Source: Diplocarpon mali
Lineage: Eukaryota > Ascomycota > Leotiomycetes > Helotiales > Drepanopezizaceae
Length of the DNA: 64,000 nucleotides
NCBI GenBank assembly: GCA_024741835.1
Contig: JAENRP010000044.1
Location: 68,857-132,856, forward strand
Direction of reading: 5' to 3'
Below the pieces are notes generated by a model. The model was not told where the DNA came from. It did not search any database and saw only the letters and a program-made list of their open reading frames with translations. The position numbers and the translations under genes are program-made. How positions within the stretch are numbered: the first letter of the stretch is position 1; every line of letters starts with the position of its first letter. Shown here piece after piece: positions 20,727 through 31,998 of the stretch.

Positions 20727-22199
20727 ATGTCTCTCCTGCACTCATCAACTCGTCGGCCCGCACCCCTTTCCGATAAAGACTACGACCACGAAATCAACCT
20801 CATTGACCATACGAGGCCCCAGAGCCTAGATATCGCGAGGAGTCGGTCTGCAGACGGTCGAACTTTGTCTCCGGGGATTTCAGACTCGTCGTCGAGGACG
20901 CATAGCGACGGGCGCCTGCGGAAACATGCAACTCCCCTAAAGTTGCGACAGGAGCTCACGAAAAGGAGATACTCGAAATACCAGGATCGTCGGCTGGGTC
21001 ATGGGTCTGAGGATGTAGCGTCGGAGCATGATAAAACGCAGGCTATCCTGGAACAAGTTGAAGAGGGGGAGGGCGATGGAGATGATAGGGGCCGGGCGAA
21101 AGACATCAGGAAGAAGGTGCCGAAAGAGGTGGAATCTGCGATTGATATTTTGTACGAAAACCAACGGGGGGGCTTTCTCTGCGGAATGCCATTATTCTCT
21201 TCCAGGGCTCTTGGAAACGCGGATCCGTCGCCGTGGACGAACAGCGCTCAGAAAACTAGTGCTACCAATGTCACAAATGCCCAGGTCCCAGATCCGTCGT
21301 GGGTCTGGGCGTGGCCTGAATGGCATGTCAACCTTGAGGATGGTGTTGATGAGGAAGGATGGGAATACTCGTTCATGTTCTCTAAAAAGTTTTCCTGGCA
21401 CAAGAGAACATGGTGGAACTCATTTGTCCGTCGCAGAGCCTGGATACGGAAGCGTGTAAAGCAGAACACGGGATACCGAGCCAGTGAGGGACACACCTTT
21501 ACCTCGGACTACTTTACTATACATCCAGCTGATGCCCGCAACCGGAGCCAAAGTCGTACATCTGGGAGAAGTCTGACGAATCGGTACAGCAAAGCTACGA
21601 TGTCTAGGCGAGAAATCGAGGAGGGTATCGACGCGGAGGATATGCGTGACATCGGGTCTCTGATGAAGGCGTTAAAACTGGCTCGAATCGATCGAGAAAA
21701 GACGGAAGCTGTAGAGAGCTTCATCAAACACGGCGGAGATGATCTCTACTACTTGAGAGATCATATGCATGATATCATGGGCATGTTCATTTTCCAAGCC
21801 TCAAGGCGCCTGCTCCTAAGCCACTTGCTCAAGATCTTTAACGAAGCCTCAGAAACGGACGAGACTGGATCAAGTTCTGTTGATAAGCGAAGGCTAGAGA
21901 ACCTACAGGCTGCAGTCAAGCATGCAGAGGAAGAAGTCAAGAAATTAGAGTTCTGGAGCGATGTCAAGGACATGGCAGAGAAGGGCGAGATCAAAGGCGC
22001 GGTAGATGAATCTCAAGGCTGGGATCAGAGATGGGCTGGCCTTGATCACAGCGGTCCAGTGGATGTCATCTCGGAACAGAAGCTTCCAGGGATGGGCAAT
22101 TGTAGAGACGGCGAGGGTAACGGAACCGCTATATCATTTGAGTCTGACAATGGGAACGAGAATACCAGAGGAAATGGTGAAGGAAAGGCAGAAGCATAG
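20727..22199 (+). CDS. Dysferlin-domain (DysF) protein, Mug65/Spo73/Pex23-like
   Basis: Intronless, 490 aa. A typical DysF pair is present. The N-terminal half (about residues 141-170) reads YENQRGGF..GMPLFSSRALGNADPSPWT. The C-terminal half (about 193-228) reads WAWPEWHVNLEDG..EGWEYSFMFSKKFSWHK. The doubled aromatic W-x-W-x-E-W pattern is diagnostic. After it comes a basic segment (RRRAWIRKRVK) and a helical region with a heptad-like part near residue 390. DysF proteins in fungi act in peroxisome-ER contact (Pex23/Pex30-32 group) or in forespore/prospore membrane growth (Spo73, Mug65). No convincing membrane span is visible, which fits Spo73/Mug65 better than the peroxins. The family call is firm; the subfamily is uncertain. 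Confidence 0.85.
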   Translation: MSLLHSSTRRPAPLSDKDYDHEINLIDHTRPQSLDIARSRSADGRTLSPGISDSSSRTHSDGRLRKHATPLKLRQELTKRRYSKYQDRRLGHGSEDVASEHDKTQAILEQVEEGEGDGDDRGRAKDIRKKVPKEVESAIDILYENQRGGFLCGMPLFSSRALGNADPSPWTNSAQKTSATNVTNAQVPDPSWVWAWPEWHVNLEDGVDEEGWEYSFMFSKKFSWHKRTWWNSFVRRRAWIRKRVKQNTGYRASEGHTFTSDYFTIHPADARNRSQSRTSGRSLTNRYSKATMSRREIEEGIDAEDMRDIGSLMKALKLARIDREKTEAVESFIKHGGDDLYYLRDHMHDIMGMFIFQASRRLLLSHLLKIFNEASETDETGSSSVDKRRLENLQAAVKHAEEEVKKLEFWSDVKDMAEKGEIKGAVDESQGWDQRWAGLDHSGPVDVISEQKLPGMGNCRDGEGNGTAISFESDNGNENTRGNGEGKAEA

Positions 22200-22463
22200 C
22201 ATTTGTTACTTGGCGTTGGGTTTGCTTCTGGTGGATGCATGGCATAGGCTATCACACAGCAGGCGTAATACAAGACGTGTCGTATATTTCAACTTCTGAA
22301 TAGAGTGCAGCTTTTGTGCAGCAACACCTGTTGCGCTGTTGTCAAAGTCAGGGGTAAAAGTGGGCTCTGCTAGTGCCACGGCTTGTGGCGGTTCTTCTGA
22401 CGAACTAGTTTTCAAGGCCAAAATGTTTCTTTTTTCTCAGTACACGATCAATGAACATCACAG
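22200..22463. other. Short intergenic spacer, same orientation
   Basis: 264 bp from the DysF stop to the PPR start. It must hold a terminator and a promoter. No motif stands out. Confidence 0.5.
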
Positions 22464-25358
22464 ATGTCCCCAGGAATCCGAATAGCTAAGCGGAGCAAGG
22501 CAGTGATCCTTGCAAGTAGCACCTCGACTCCCAAAGAGCCTCTGTTGTTTCTCTATCCTCGATGGATCAGACAGTCCTCATCGGCCTCGCCGACTGCTTC
22601 TCCAGATGACGCGAATTTCAAACCTGTCATACAGGCAAAAAAATCAGCATTTATACCAAAGCCTCCTCATGGATCGAGAGATGACCCGGCCGTGTGGGAC
22701 AAGCGCTTTAACTCTAAAGCTGCCGCGAACAGTGATGCGCCTGTTCTCCGTGGGACACCGCCGCCCACGCAAGCGCGTCCTTCGGATATCACAACAGATG
22801 ATGGGACATCTGCATCTGAGGAAATTCAGCAGGATCTCATGGGCAGGACATCATCCGAGGAGATGATCAAGAAGACGAGCTCTAAATACGAAACTTTTTT
22901 AAAGAGAATGTCGCACCATTCGCTGCGGCAAGAGATGGCTCAAAGATTGAGAATGGCTCACAGTGAAAGGAAATCTGCAAAATTTCGAAATAGCACAGCA
23001 AGATGGCGCGCTATCTTGGAATTTCTGACCAAAAACACCCCGGATCAGGAGAATTGGCCGTCGAAGTCTCTCAAGCTCGAGGTCCCTTCGAGCGTTGCTC
23101 ACAGAATTATGAATGGCATCGATGATCACTTCCTTGAACTTGGGGACCAAAATGAATGTTTGATGGAGTTAGGAGATCGGGACGTGAATACGCTTCAATA
23201 CAGGACTTTTGTCATGTCTGGCTCTGCGACTTCGATCATCAAGTGTGCGGCCGAGATCCTACAGATTGCGTCAGATGTCAGAATCTCCGCCACAGAAAGC
23301 CGCCTGCCAAACGAGGGGAAGGAGCAGATACCTGATATGGAGAACCCACAACCTGGACAAGTGATGTGTGCGGACATACGAAATGTAATGACCGACAAAC
23401 GGGGGAGGCCCAAGATGCCGCCTGAACAAATCTCCAAACCGGAGAAGTGGACTCAGCACTCATTCTTGGAATATGTTACAAAATTGACATCTTGCGATGT
23501 AACAAGCCATGTCAATCGATACGGTTTCGGGTCGGAGGAATCCCTACAGGACGCTGTCACCAGGCTGCTCCGCGAAGTCTTCAGAGATCCTAGCTGCAGA
23601 CATGTAATTACTCGAGCAGCCTGCCATGTGGCTCTGGAGCATTTTGTCAGCTCTAACTTCATTAAAGACGCTCGGATGCTTTTTGTTCGCATGGAAATTA
23701 TGAAGCTGGAGATAACGCCTAGGACGTTCAACACCATGCTAGCTCGTTGCGCAAAGCACAATGACCTTAACAGCTTTCACTTCATCGTCAATCTCATGCA
23801 ACGTCGAGGAATCGTGCCGAACGGGAACACATGGTCGCATTTCTTGGACGCCGTAGTCGATGTCCGGAGAAAAATGCATATTGTCAACGTAATGCGAAAA
23901 AAGGGTCTTCTCAACCATATCCGGACCCTACGAGCTACGGTCTTCAATCTCGTGCAGTCAGAAGTCGAATCCTCGCTATCTCCGAACCAAAATCTTGCAA
24001 CATTCATCGCACACATGGACTCTTACTACGGCCCTGCCTGGCTCAGTATGAAGAGCGCCAACCGCGTTCTCAAGACTCTTGGCGCTCACGGTCTTTTCTC
24101 CCGCTGCTGGGAGTTCTTCCAATTCATGGAATCGCGCAACTTCAAACCAGATCACTTCTCGATCAACATCGTGCTGCACTACTGCAAAGAAGCCATTAAT
24201 CTCACAGGTGCCGTCGAACTCTTGCGTAGTCTCCCATGCAGCATGGAGCACATGGGTTCGGCAGCGAGTACGGCAGAGACGTACCGCATCATGTTCGCTC
24301 TCGCTTGGCGGGCGCGTAGCTACAATGTTGCAAAGGTCGTTTGGAGATATGCGTGCTTGGCGGGTGCTACCTCTTTTCGTATGCGAAACCGCGTTTTTCG
24401 AAGCATGATAGACTCAAACCGTGTCGAGGAACCGATGACGTCAAGGCACAAATGGCTTAGATTTGCTGGGCCGTTTATCATCGGGCTCCGTGATCTCTCG
24501 GAACATCCCTCGGGCATTCTTGAGGAAAAGCTGGCTACCTTTCGGAAGGTGGCCGAGAAACCTGAGCCTCTGTTGCCTGTGACGGAGGATGGCATCGAAA
24601 TAGCCAAGCGAGAGCAGATTTCGCTACCTGCTGACTTACTTACCGAACTGACGGAGAATCTAGTCTCGGATGCTCCAAGAGCCACCCAAACCGAGAAATC
24701 TGGCGTTCTTCACACTTTGCTCAGCAAAGGTCCAGCCGACGACATGGAAGTTACTCGGGTCAGACAAGACCGGGAGAAAGTCGACATGCGGGGACAATAT
24801 ACCTCAGCGGCCGACGACTCGCTCGCCAGAAAGCTACAGACTCCGGATCTTGAGGTAGCCACTGAATCCGAGCATGGCGATATTGGCTCCCTCAAGGTAG
24901 GGCCCACCTCATCACCCGGCGAATCTAAAGCAGAATCTACCTCAAATCCACCGTCCGTCGGCACCGATTCTCAGTCTCCGACCTCCGAACACTTCACCAC
25001 CCCCTCGCCCGTCGCTCAGCACCCACCCCTCGCCCTAACACCTCCCCAACTTAACGATATCATCAAGAACCGCCCACAAATTAGGGCTCCATGGGCACCC
25101 ACCACAATCGGGAAACGCACACCAGCCTACAAGGTCGCCATATTAAAAGAGTACCTGAACGCCGATTTGGAGATTTCCAAGGACTGGCAACCAGAACGCC
25201 CGTTTGAAGTGTTACTGGTGGAGGCACTGAGGAAAGATGACAGATGGAAGGCGACGGAGGGGTATAGGGGGTGGGGACTGGAAGAGATGCTTGATGGGAG
25301 AGCGATTCGTATTGGTTTGAGGAGTAGGAAGGGAGATGGCAATGTGTGGTGGCGATAG
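22464..25358 (+). CDS. Pentatricopeptide repeat protein, probably mitochondrial
   Basis: Intronless, 964 aa. The N-terminus is basic and Ser-rich with few acidic residues (MSPGIRIAKRSKAVILASST, then LYPRWIRQSSSAS), typical of a mitochondrial targeting signal. PPR-type helical pairs are visible around residues 390-600: DARMLFVRMEIMKLEITPRTFNTML, then SFHFIVNLMQRRGIVPNGNTW, then SRCWEFFQFMESRNFKPDHFSINIVL, followed by further degenerate repeats. The segment after about 740 is Ser/Thr/Pro-rich and probably disordered, ending with a conserved-looking C-terminus (GWGLEEMLDGRAIRIGLRSRKGDGNVWWR). Fungal PPR proteins handle organellar mRNA processing, stability and translation; the target cannot be predicted here. 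The specific orthologue was not recognised. Confidence 0.82.
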   Translation: MSPGIRIAKRSKAVILASSTSTPKEPLLFLYPRWIRQSSSASPTASPDDANFKPVIQAKKSAFIPKPPHGSRDDPAVWDKRFNSKAAANSDAPVLRGTPPPTQARPSDITTDDGTSASEEIQQDLMGRTSSEEMIKKTSSKYETFLKRMSHHSLRQEMAQRLRMAHSERKSAKFRNSTARWRAILEFLTKNTPDQENWPSKSLKLEVPSSVAHRIMNGIDDHFLELGDQNECLMELGDRDVNTLQYRTFVMSGSATSIIKCAAEILQIASDVRISATESRLPNEGKEQIPDMENPQPGQVMCADIRNVMTDKRGRPKMPPEQISKPEKWTQHSFLEYVTKLTSCDVTSHVNRYGFGSEESLQDAVTRLLREVFRDPSCRHVITRAACHVALEHFVSSNFIKDARMLFVRMEIMKLEITPRTFNTMLARCAKHNDLNSFHFIVNLMQRRGIVPNGNTWSHFLDAVVDVRRKMHIVNVMRKKGLLNHIRTLRATVFNLVQSEVESSLSPNQNLATFIAHMDSYYGPAWLSMKSANRVLKTLGAHGLFSRCWEFFQFMESRNFKPDHFSINIVLHYCKEAINLTGAVELLRSLPCSMEHMGSAASTAETYRIMFALAWRARSYNVAKVVWRYACLAGATSFRMRNRVFRSMIDSNRVEEPMTSRHKWLRFAGPFIIGLRDLSEHPSGILEEKLATFRKVAEKPEPLLPVTEDGIEIAKREQISLPADLLTELTENLVSDAPRATQTEKSGVLHTLLSKGPADDMEVTRVRQDREKVDMRGQYTSAADDSLARKLQTPDLEVATESEHGDIGSLKVGPTSSPGESKAESTSNPPSVGTDSQSPTSEHFTTPSPVAQHPPLALTPPQLNDIIKNRPQIRAPWAPTTIGKRTPAYKVAILKEYLNADLEISKDWQPERPFEVLLVEALRKDDRWKATEGYRGWGLEEMLDGRAIRIGLRSRKGDGNVWWR

Positions 25359-25738
25359 AGGTGATATCATGGATAGTTGGAGAGGGAGAGGAGATGAAGG
25401 CAGGATGTAAGCGTGTGTAATGTTATGAAGATTTTATATCAACCACTATATGGAGGCTTGTAGTAACGTGGTGTATGAAATAACATCACTCGGAGTGCTC
25501 GACTCATATCGGGCCCAGACTCTGAAGTGTGACGAAGTTCGTCGGGAAGTGTTGTTGTCATTCATCAAGTCAAACTGAAGCAACCCTCCCGACGCCCATA
25601 CCCCGATCCAGTATCCACAAAGCCTGTCATCCAGCGACCAAATACAAAATTACAAACCTTCCCCCCCGAAGTTCCCCACATCATTCTCTGCCTCCCAGAA
25701 CCAGACCTTTGTAACCCTCTTTCTCTTGCCTCGAAGCT
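25359..25738. other. Intergenic, tail-to-tail
   Basis: 380 bp between the PPR stop and the MAD2 stop on the other strand. It is AT-rich with no gene. Confidence 0.6.
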
Positions 25739-26679
25739 TTAATCACCAACCCTATAACTCACCAGCGTATCCACCTTATGATTACTCGTACTAAAGCTCC
25801 TCAACTGTACCTTCTCCCCATTCCTAATCTCCTTCGCATCGCTATCACCCCACTCCATCGGCACCTCGCTGTCGGCATCCGCATACACCAGCACATTGAA
25901 TGTGCACTCCCCCTCCAATTGTGGGAGGAAAGTCACCGACGCCGTAATCTGCCGGAAGATGGCTTGGATTGCTGCCTGGATCTCGGCGTCAGTCGGGGCT
26001 GGGGGGGGTGTCGTTTCCGGGGCGGCGTTTTCTTTGTCGGTGGCTTTTTTCGAAGAGTTTTTCGAAGACGGCCTTTTGAATATCTCGACCTGTGGCGCTG
26101 TCAGCACATGGCAGTCCAGTCTACTCTTCCAATGGAACGGAGGGGTAGAGGCGCACGTCAAATTGCCACCGCTCAACATGCTCTCCTGTGTCCTTGCTCG
26201 TAATGACGACGATCAGCTTCGAGATCTTGCCGCCGATCATCCACTTATCGAGCTGCGACATGATTTTTTTGATATAGGCTTTCACCTGGTCGTCGGATGA
26301 CACGAGCATGGTGAGACCATACTTCTTTACTCTGTGCGCATGTCAGATAGGTATGATTGCGGAGGAGGGGCAGACAAACGCGGTGAAATCTTCGGCGGGG
26401 TAAACGCCTCGTTGGAAGCTGTTTGCACGTCAGTCTGCGGGTCTGAAGTTTGTGCGGCGAAAAGAAGCAACCTTACAGAATTGTGTTGATGGAGTAATTG
26501 AACTGCCTGCTGTCAATTCCTTGTAACTGCTGCTGGAGAAATGCGACTCACGAACTCGGCGACCATTTTCGCCGAGCCTGTGGCTGTTAGCAATGCCGTC
26601 AATTCAAAGGAGATTTCCGCGGACCTTTCAGCGAAAGCTTGTGCGTTTTCGCCTTCTCCTTATCTGTTGGGGCTGACAT
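25739..26679 (-). CDS. MAD2: Spindle assembly checkpoint protein Mad2 (HORMA domain)
   Basis: Six exons (26679-26625, 26577-26552, 26502-26477, 26418-26380, 26331-26157, 26089-25739) give 223 aa, including two 26-nt exons and one of 39 nt. Mad2 binds Mad1 and Cdc20 at unattached kinetochores to hold the anaphase-promoting complex. The joins rebuild the HORMA core: LSLKGSAKMVAEFFNYSINTILFQRGVYPAEDFTAVKKYGL, then MLVSSDDQVKAYIKKIMSQLDKWM and SKLIVVITSKDTGEHVERWQFDVEIF. The C-terminal safety-belt region ends EKVQLRSFSTSNHKVDTLVSYRV. A Lys/Pro-rich linker of about 30 residues (KNSSKKATDKENAAPETTPP) follows the central strand and accounts for the extra length over yeast Mad2 (196 aa). The gene shares a 172-bp divergent promoter with GUF1. 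Confidence 0.96.
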
Positions 26680-26851
26680 CTTGCTTCTTCTGCTGTGGAT
26701 TGTAACCTCGTCGTCCCAATCGTGGTTCACAACATCAACAAGCCGTATCGCGTTGATGCGGTGACAGCCGAGCAGACCCTTCCCTGCATGAGCCTCAAAA
26801 TTATTCTGAGTTCCCAGCGACCAGCACCTCATCACCTCACCCGACAGTCAA
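26680..26851. promoter_or_regulatory. Bidirectional promoter, MAD2 / GUF1
   Basis: Only 172 bp separate the two start codons, so both genes must initiate from overlapping sequences. No TATA box is seen. Confidence 0.55.
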
Positions 26852-28822
26852 ATGCAGCGATGTCCATTGCGACTCCTACGGCTCCCTAGCTCCCTTCGCA
26901 CTCATTATGCGTCCCAACTTGTGTCCCAGACCCAGCGTGGGTTCAGCACATCCATAACACTGCGCGCCCAAGCTTCCAAACCAGTATCAGAGCTCGAGCG
27001 CCGCATCCAGGCCATCCCCATCGAGCGCTTCCGCAACTTTTGTATCGTAGCTCATGTCGACCATGGCAAAAGCACGCTCAGCGACCGTCTGCTGGAGCTC
27101 ACTGGCACCATTGCCCCTGGCGGCAACAAGCAGATCCTGGATAAGCTGGACGTTGAAAGGGAGAGGGGCATCACGGTCAAGGCGCAGACATGCAGCATGA
27201 TATACCGGCACGAGGACGAGGATTATCTGCTGCACCTGGTAGACACCCCCGGCCACGTCGACTTCAGGGCCGAGGTCTCGCGCTCGTATGCTAGTTGTGG
27301 CGGTGCCCTGCTGCTGGTTGATGCCAGCCAGGGCGTGCAGGCGCAGACGGTCGCCAATTTCTACCTGGCATTCTCGCAGGGACTAGTTCTGGTGCCTGTG
27401 GTCAACAAAGTGGATTTGCCGTCAGCGGATGCGCCCAGGGCTTTGGAGCAGATGGAGACGGCGTTTGAGTTAAGGCCTGAGAATGCGGTGCTGGTTTCTG
27501 CGAAGACGGGCTTGAATGTCTCAAGCATTTTGCCAAACGTGATCAGGCAGGTTCCTTGTCCGGTAGGGGACCATACGAAGCCGTTGAGGCTGCTCCTGGT
27601 GGATTCGTGGTATGATAATTACAAGGGGGTCATTCTGCTGGTGAGGATCTTTGACGGACAGGTGAGGGCTGGAGATCAGGTCGTGTCGTTCGCTACGGGT
27701 CTCAAGTACTTTGTTGGAGAGGTGGGGATCATGTATCCCCATCAGACGCCACAAAATTCCATTCGTGCTGGTCAAGTGGGATATATCTACTTCAATCCTG
27801 GTATGAAGAAGAGCCAAGAGGCACTGAGTGGAGATACCTTCACGACTGTGGGGTCAGAAGGTCTTGTCAAGCCATATCCGGGATTCGAGGAGCCAAAATC
27901 GATGGTTTTTGTCTCGGCTTTTCCTGTGGATCAAGGTGATCACGGCCACCTGGAGGATTCGATCAACCAGATTGTCTTGAATGATAGGAGTGTCACTCTT
28001 CAGAAAGAGTCTTCGGAAGCACTAGGCGCTGGCTGGAGATTGGGTTTTCTGGGAACACTGCACTGCTCTGTCTTCGAAGACCGTCTGCGTCAAGAACATG
28101 GAGCCAGCATCATCATCACGCCGCCTACCGTACCCTTCAGGATAATCTGGGCGGACGGCCGCGAGCAGATCATCCAATCACCCACGCAATTCCCGGATAC
28201 CGACTCTCAGAGCCAGAAAATAGCCGAGCTCCATGAACCCTATGTCTCAGCAACAATCACGCTCCCGGAAGAATACCTTGGCAAAGTCATCGAACTATGT
28301 GAAGCCAACCGCGGCGAGCAGAAAGAGCTCAACTTCTTCACCGCCACCCAAGTTATTCTCAAATACGACCTCCCGCTCGCCCAACTCGTTGACGATTTCT
28401 TCGGCAAGCTGAAGGGCGCCACGAAAGGGTACGCAAGTCTTGATTACGAAGATGCCGGATTCCGTCGCAGCAATATCGTCAAGATGCAGCTGCTGGTCAA
28501 CAAGGAGCCCGTCGATGCCGTTGCGAGAGTCATGCATACTTCGCAGGTCGATCGGCTCGGTCGGCTCTGGGTTAAGAAATTCAAGGAGCATGTTGATCGG
28601 CAAATGTTCGAGGTTATTATCCAGGCTGCTGTCGGAAAGCGGATCGTGGCTCGAGAGACGATCAAGCCGTTTCGGAAAGATGTACTGCAGAAGCTGCATG
28701 CCGCTGATGCTGGACGCAAGAGGAAATTGTTGGATAAGCAGAAGGAGGGGAGGAAGAAGCTGAAGGCCGTAGGTAACATCACGATTGATCATAAGGCGTT
28801 CCAGAAGTTCCTCGCCAAGTAG
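26852..28822 (+). CDS. GUF1: Mitochondrial translation factor Guf1 (EF4/LepA)
   Basis: Intronless, 656 aa. Guf1 is the mitochondrial LepA-type GTPase that binds ribosomes and supports translation fidelity under stress. The first 45 or so residues form an Arg-rich, acid-free presequence ([20 protein letters not shown] and on). Then come G1 AHVDHGKST at 67-75, the switch region with [13 protein letters not shown]3 DTPGHVDF, G4 NKVD and G5 SAKTGL. Domain II and the EF-G-like alpha/beta domains follow, including [25 protein letters not shown]. The LepA-specific C-terminal domain contains [30 protein letters not shown] and ends in the basic stretch [18 protein letters not shown]. Length and order fit the fungal family. 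Confidence 0.97.
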   Translation: MQRCPLRLLRLPSSLRTHYASQLVSQTQRGFSTSITLRAQASKPVSELERRIQAIPIERFRNFCIVAHVDHGKSTLSDRLLELTGTIAPGGNKQILDKLDVERERGITVKAQTCSMIYRHEDEDYLLHLVDTPGHVDFRAEVSRSYASCGGALLLVDASQGVQAQTVANFYLAFSQGLVLVPVVNKVDLPSADAPRALEQMETAFELRPENAVLVSAKTGLNVSSILPNVIRQVPCPVGDHTKPLRLLLVDSWYDNYKGVILLVRIFDGQVRAGDQVVSFATGLKYFVGEVGIMYPHQTPQNSIRAGQVGYIYFNPGMKKSQEALSGDTFTTVGSEGLVKPYPGFEEPKSMVFVSAFPVDQGDHGHLEDSINQIVLNDRSVTLQKESSEALGAGWRLGFLGTLHCSVFEDRLRQEHGASIIITPPTVPFRIIWADGREQIIQSPTQFPDTDSQSQKIAELHEPYVSATITLPEEYLGKVIELCEANRGEQKELNFFTATQVILKYDLPLAQLVDDFFGKLKGATKGYASLDYEDAGFRRSNIVKMQLLVNKEPVDAVARVMHTSQVDRLGRLWVKKFKEHVDRQMFEVIIQAAVGKRIVARETIKPFRKDVLQKLHAADAGRKRKLLDKQKEGRKKLKAVGNITIDHKAFQKFLAK

Positions 28823-29636
28823 GGGCTGTACGTATATATATCTGTATTGCATAGTACCAAATACTTCTCGTGTTTACGACACAGCATTATACGCCTCCTC
28901 TAGCTAATCTCTATATTCGCCCTGTTCGTTCAGGTGGATTCGCTTCCTAACGGTTCCATAAAGACTAATTGTGCGCTTGATTGACGCGGGGGAGGTGGGT
29001 CAATTGCTGCGGAGACCCGAGAGGTTCGAGGACGTTCAGGGGAGTATCAAAAACACGCACATTCTGGAGGGTTGTAATTTTGGGACGACGGAGAACTTGG
29101 TTGATGATATTGACTGGCCGGACGATCCATTGCATGCCGGCTCGCTTAGCACTACCTACCTAACGCATCCCGCTCTCACTACCGCGTCGGCCAGCTATTA
29201 GGAGTCCAAGTTCGTGGCAAAGGTCAAGCTCGCAAGTGCTCTGAATCCTCTGAATACTGTGCACAATACTCCGAGTAGGCAATAGATTCTAACCAGCTGG
29301 TTGGTCCGGCCATTTTCCAGTCATACACGTGCAGGTTATATCATATCGAAAAGACCAAGCCCAGATAGAGGGGTATCTTCGCTTAAGAAGTAAGCGATTC
29401 ACAACAGACCCAAGAATGGCATACCTCAGAACTAGAACTCAGGCGTCTGTTGTTGAGCTCTGTTAGCCTGCATACCCATTGGTAGGTGGAAGAAGTGTCT
29501 CCTCGAAAGGCAGCTAATATTCCCGAGCAAATCGCTTGCAGAGCTCCTTTCCGGTCACCTTATTAATAGACTCCGCAGCTTAACCCACACTCACGGCATA
29601 CCAGAGCGCCTGGATGCTGTGTAAGATAGCCGTTTA

Positions 29637-30060
29637 CTTGATCTTCTTGGAGAGCTCTTCCCTCAGCAAGATACGAATAGTTGTATATGCTTCTTGCTTC
29701 TCTTTGTACCAGTTTTCCCTGGCAAAGGCTTTGTTTCGTGGAGGTGCTCTAATTTTTGAGGTGATAGAATGACAAGCCTTTCGCTCCTCAAGCTGCGTGA
29801 TCACAGCTTCTTTTGTACCAATTTCGGTCTCGTTTTCTGTTTACATCGCTGTGGAGTTGGTTTTTCCATCACCGTCGCTGTCGCTCTTGCTTTTCATAGC
29901 TGAAGGTCCATTCGAATACCCATCCTCTCCCTCCTCGTTTTCAGTCGCTTCCAACGATGGTCTGGTTTTTCCCTTGGACAGATAAGCCTTGTATGCCTTG
30001 ACGGATGGCTTTTCTCCTTCAGGTTTTTGGTTGGTAACGTACTGAGCTTCTGAGCATTCT
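29637..30060 (-). pseudogene. Decayed coding fragment, unknown family
   Basis: Read on the minus strand, one frame carries protein-like sequence: GEKPSVKAYKAYLSKGKTR, then GEDGYSNGPSAMKSKSDSDGDG, a stop codon near 29846, and then the same frame continues with ITQLEERKACHSITSKIRAP and FARENWYKEKQEAYTTIRIL, ending LREELSKKIK and a stop at 29637. The composition on both sides of the internal stop is alike, and no intron of valid phase removes the stop. The upstream part appears frameshifted as well. This looks like a broken gene whose parent was not recognised; an unspliced or misread live gene remains possible. Confidence 0.4.
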
Positions 30061-31432
30061 GTGTTGACTTCTCTTCCTCAAAACAGCGGCTGCTAAGTAT
30101 CTCGCTATAGACTTCCAAAGAATGCTTACTACATTTACAAGGACTATCATATCTCATGCGCTGAGAATTAGCGCCTGAGATATACCTGAAATAATAACTG
30201 TTCACTAAAGTAGAAAGAAAAAAGTAATTTAGGAGGAGTCTCAAGCAGGTAGGCAGAAACATTCGAACTACATACCTGTATTGCTCGCTTATGAGGTTTA
30301 GCGCCCTAAATAGTATATGTATAATACTTCGTCAAAGGCCAAATTAAAACCACATTGGTTCAGATTGCGGGTAGGTGAGGAGGGGGGAGGGGTCATAGCT
30401 GGAATTTAAGGTTAAATTTAACTATATATGGCGTTCAATTGGCTTGCGACGAAGTATGCTACTATGAAGGTTTTAGGTATATATTTACTACTCCCTGGTT
30501 AACATATTAACTATTTGTCAGTCGCAAAGGCAGTCAAATCATTTCATCACTAGCGAGACTGAACAACTTTCTTTCATGATATGTCCTGAATATGGCTTTC
30601 TATATGGAGGCATGTTACTTCGTCACCTGTCGGCACGAACCACATGAAATGTACCAAATAAAATGGCTTTCAGCTCAGATAAGGAATTCCTTCATGGTAG
30701 CTTGGAAACTGGGAGAAATGGTTAGAAATTTGAACTTTCAAGGCAAATCTTGGTACGAACAGGGTAGGTGGGGTGCTCGCTCGCATATTGCTGAATTGAA
30801 GGTGAAGGACTCGTAGTAACTTGACAATGTATCATCGTCGATAACATTTTGTAATTCAAGGCAAATGAACCTATGTATCGGCGCAGGGGTGCTATTGAGT
30901 GAACTTTGATTATTGGCCTCTGTTAGAAAGGAGGGTGGTTTGCTTAGTGATGTCCCAACAGCGATGCTAATTCCCAAGAACAAGATCACTACAAACATAA
31001 AACATGATACAAGTCTCTTCATTACAAATAAATCAATATTTAGCAAAGATTTATGCAGAGTAGCTTACACTTGATCTTAAATAGAAGGCAGGTAAATAGC
31101 AACTTGAAAGTGAAAAAGAGTACTTATGCCAATGTGAGAACTGGTTGTTTTCACCTTTGGCAGATGACTCACCTGCTAGTGAGGCAGTAGAGCTCTTTAG
31201 TCTCTCCTTGTTTGCAGGTTCAGGAATTACTTCTCTTAAATAAAACAACCTTTGAAACTAGTAGCACTTCCTTGGTCATTGATATGTCATTTTTTGCCTA
31301 CCTGGAGATGGAGATCGAAGCTAAGGATGAACCTGACATCTGTAAATAATTGGTACTTTGTGTTCAGTTAATGCTAGAGATAAACCGCTAATATATCTCT
31401 AGAGCCTCACTACCCAACTGGGTCGATTGTAT

Positions 31433-31998
31433 ATGTTTGGAGTTCTCGTCCTAGTAAAGGATGCAACCAATAAAGCGTCCACAAAAAACAACTTCAGTGA
31501 TGATTACTCTGGCGACGATGAGCACAGCGATTTGGGTATAAGCAAAAGGGGATGCTTCAAGATCAAAGTTGTCAAGACAAGAGCTGTCAAACTTACCACC
31601 AGCTTCACTGAGACCACTATTGACGAAATCCTGGACATGTTCGACATCAGAAAGAAAGAACTGACGCAGCTGTTTGGATGGAGTGTCAGAGATATGATAT
31701 TGCGGGCTATTTCCCACAAGATTGGGCCGAAGGATTAGAGCCGGGCTGCGAAGAGAGCCAAAAGCAACGCTTAGCCAAACATACCACCACTCGTCGCGAT
31801 TCCGAGACTGAGCAATCCGTGCTCGCCAATTTTGAGGATTACTGGGAGTCAAGATTCCTGGGAGCCAACTATATCGACAAGCATAGTGTTCGGGGCCGAG
31901 GCGATGGGAAATTTCCGGATGAGCTGATCAAGTTCGTCGTGGAGCTGTCACATCTTGAGCTTGGGGACGATCGTGTGGTAGAGTTGTTCGCGCAATAG
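31433..31998 (+). pseudogene. Candidate orphan or decayed gene in two frames
   Basis: A first frame (31433-31738) reads to IDEILDMFDIRKKELTQLFG and ends in a stop. An overlapping second frame (31678-31998) reads ANFEDYWESRFLGANYID and then IKFVVELSHLELGDDRVVEL before its stop. Both look more protein-like than their surroundings. No splice pair joining them in phase was found, so the gene is either broken or its intron is unusual. No family was recognised. Confidence 0.25.

Noticed and set aside
29015..29045. tRNA-like gagaggttcgagga segment
   Set aside because: Only a weak B-box resemblance, with no A box or cloverleaf in the preceding 90 bases.
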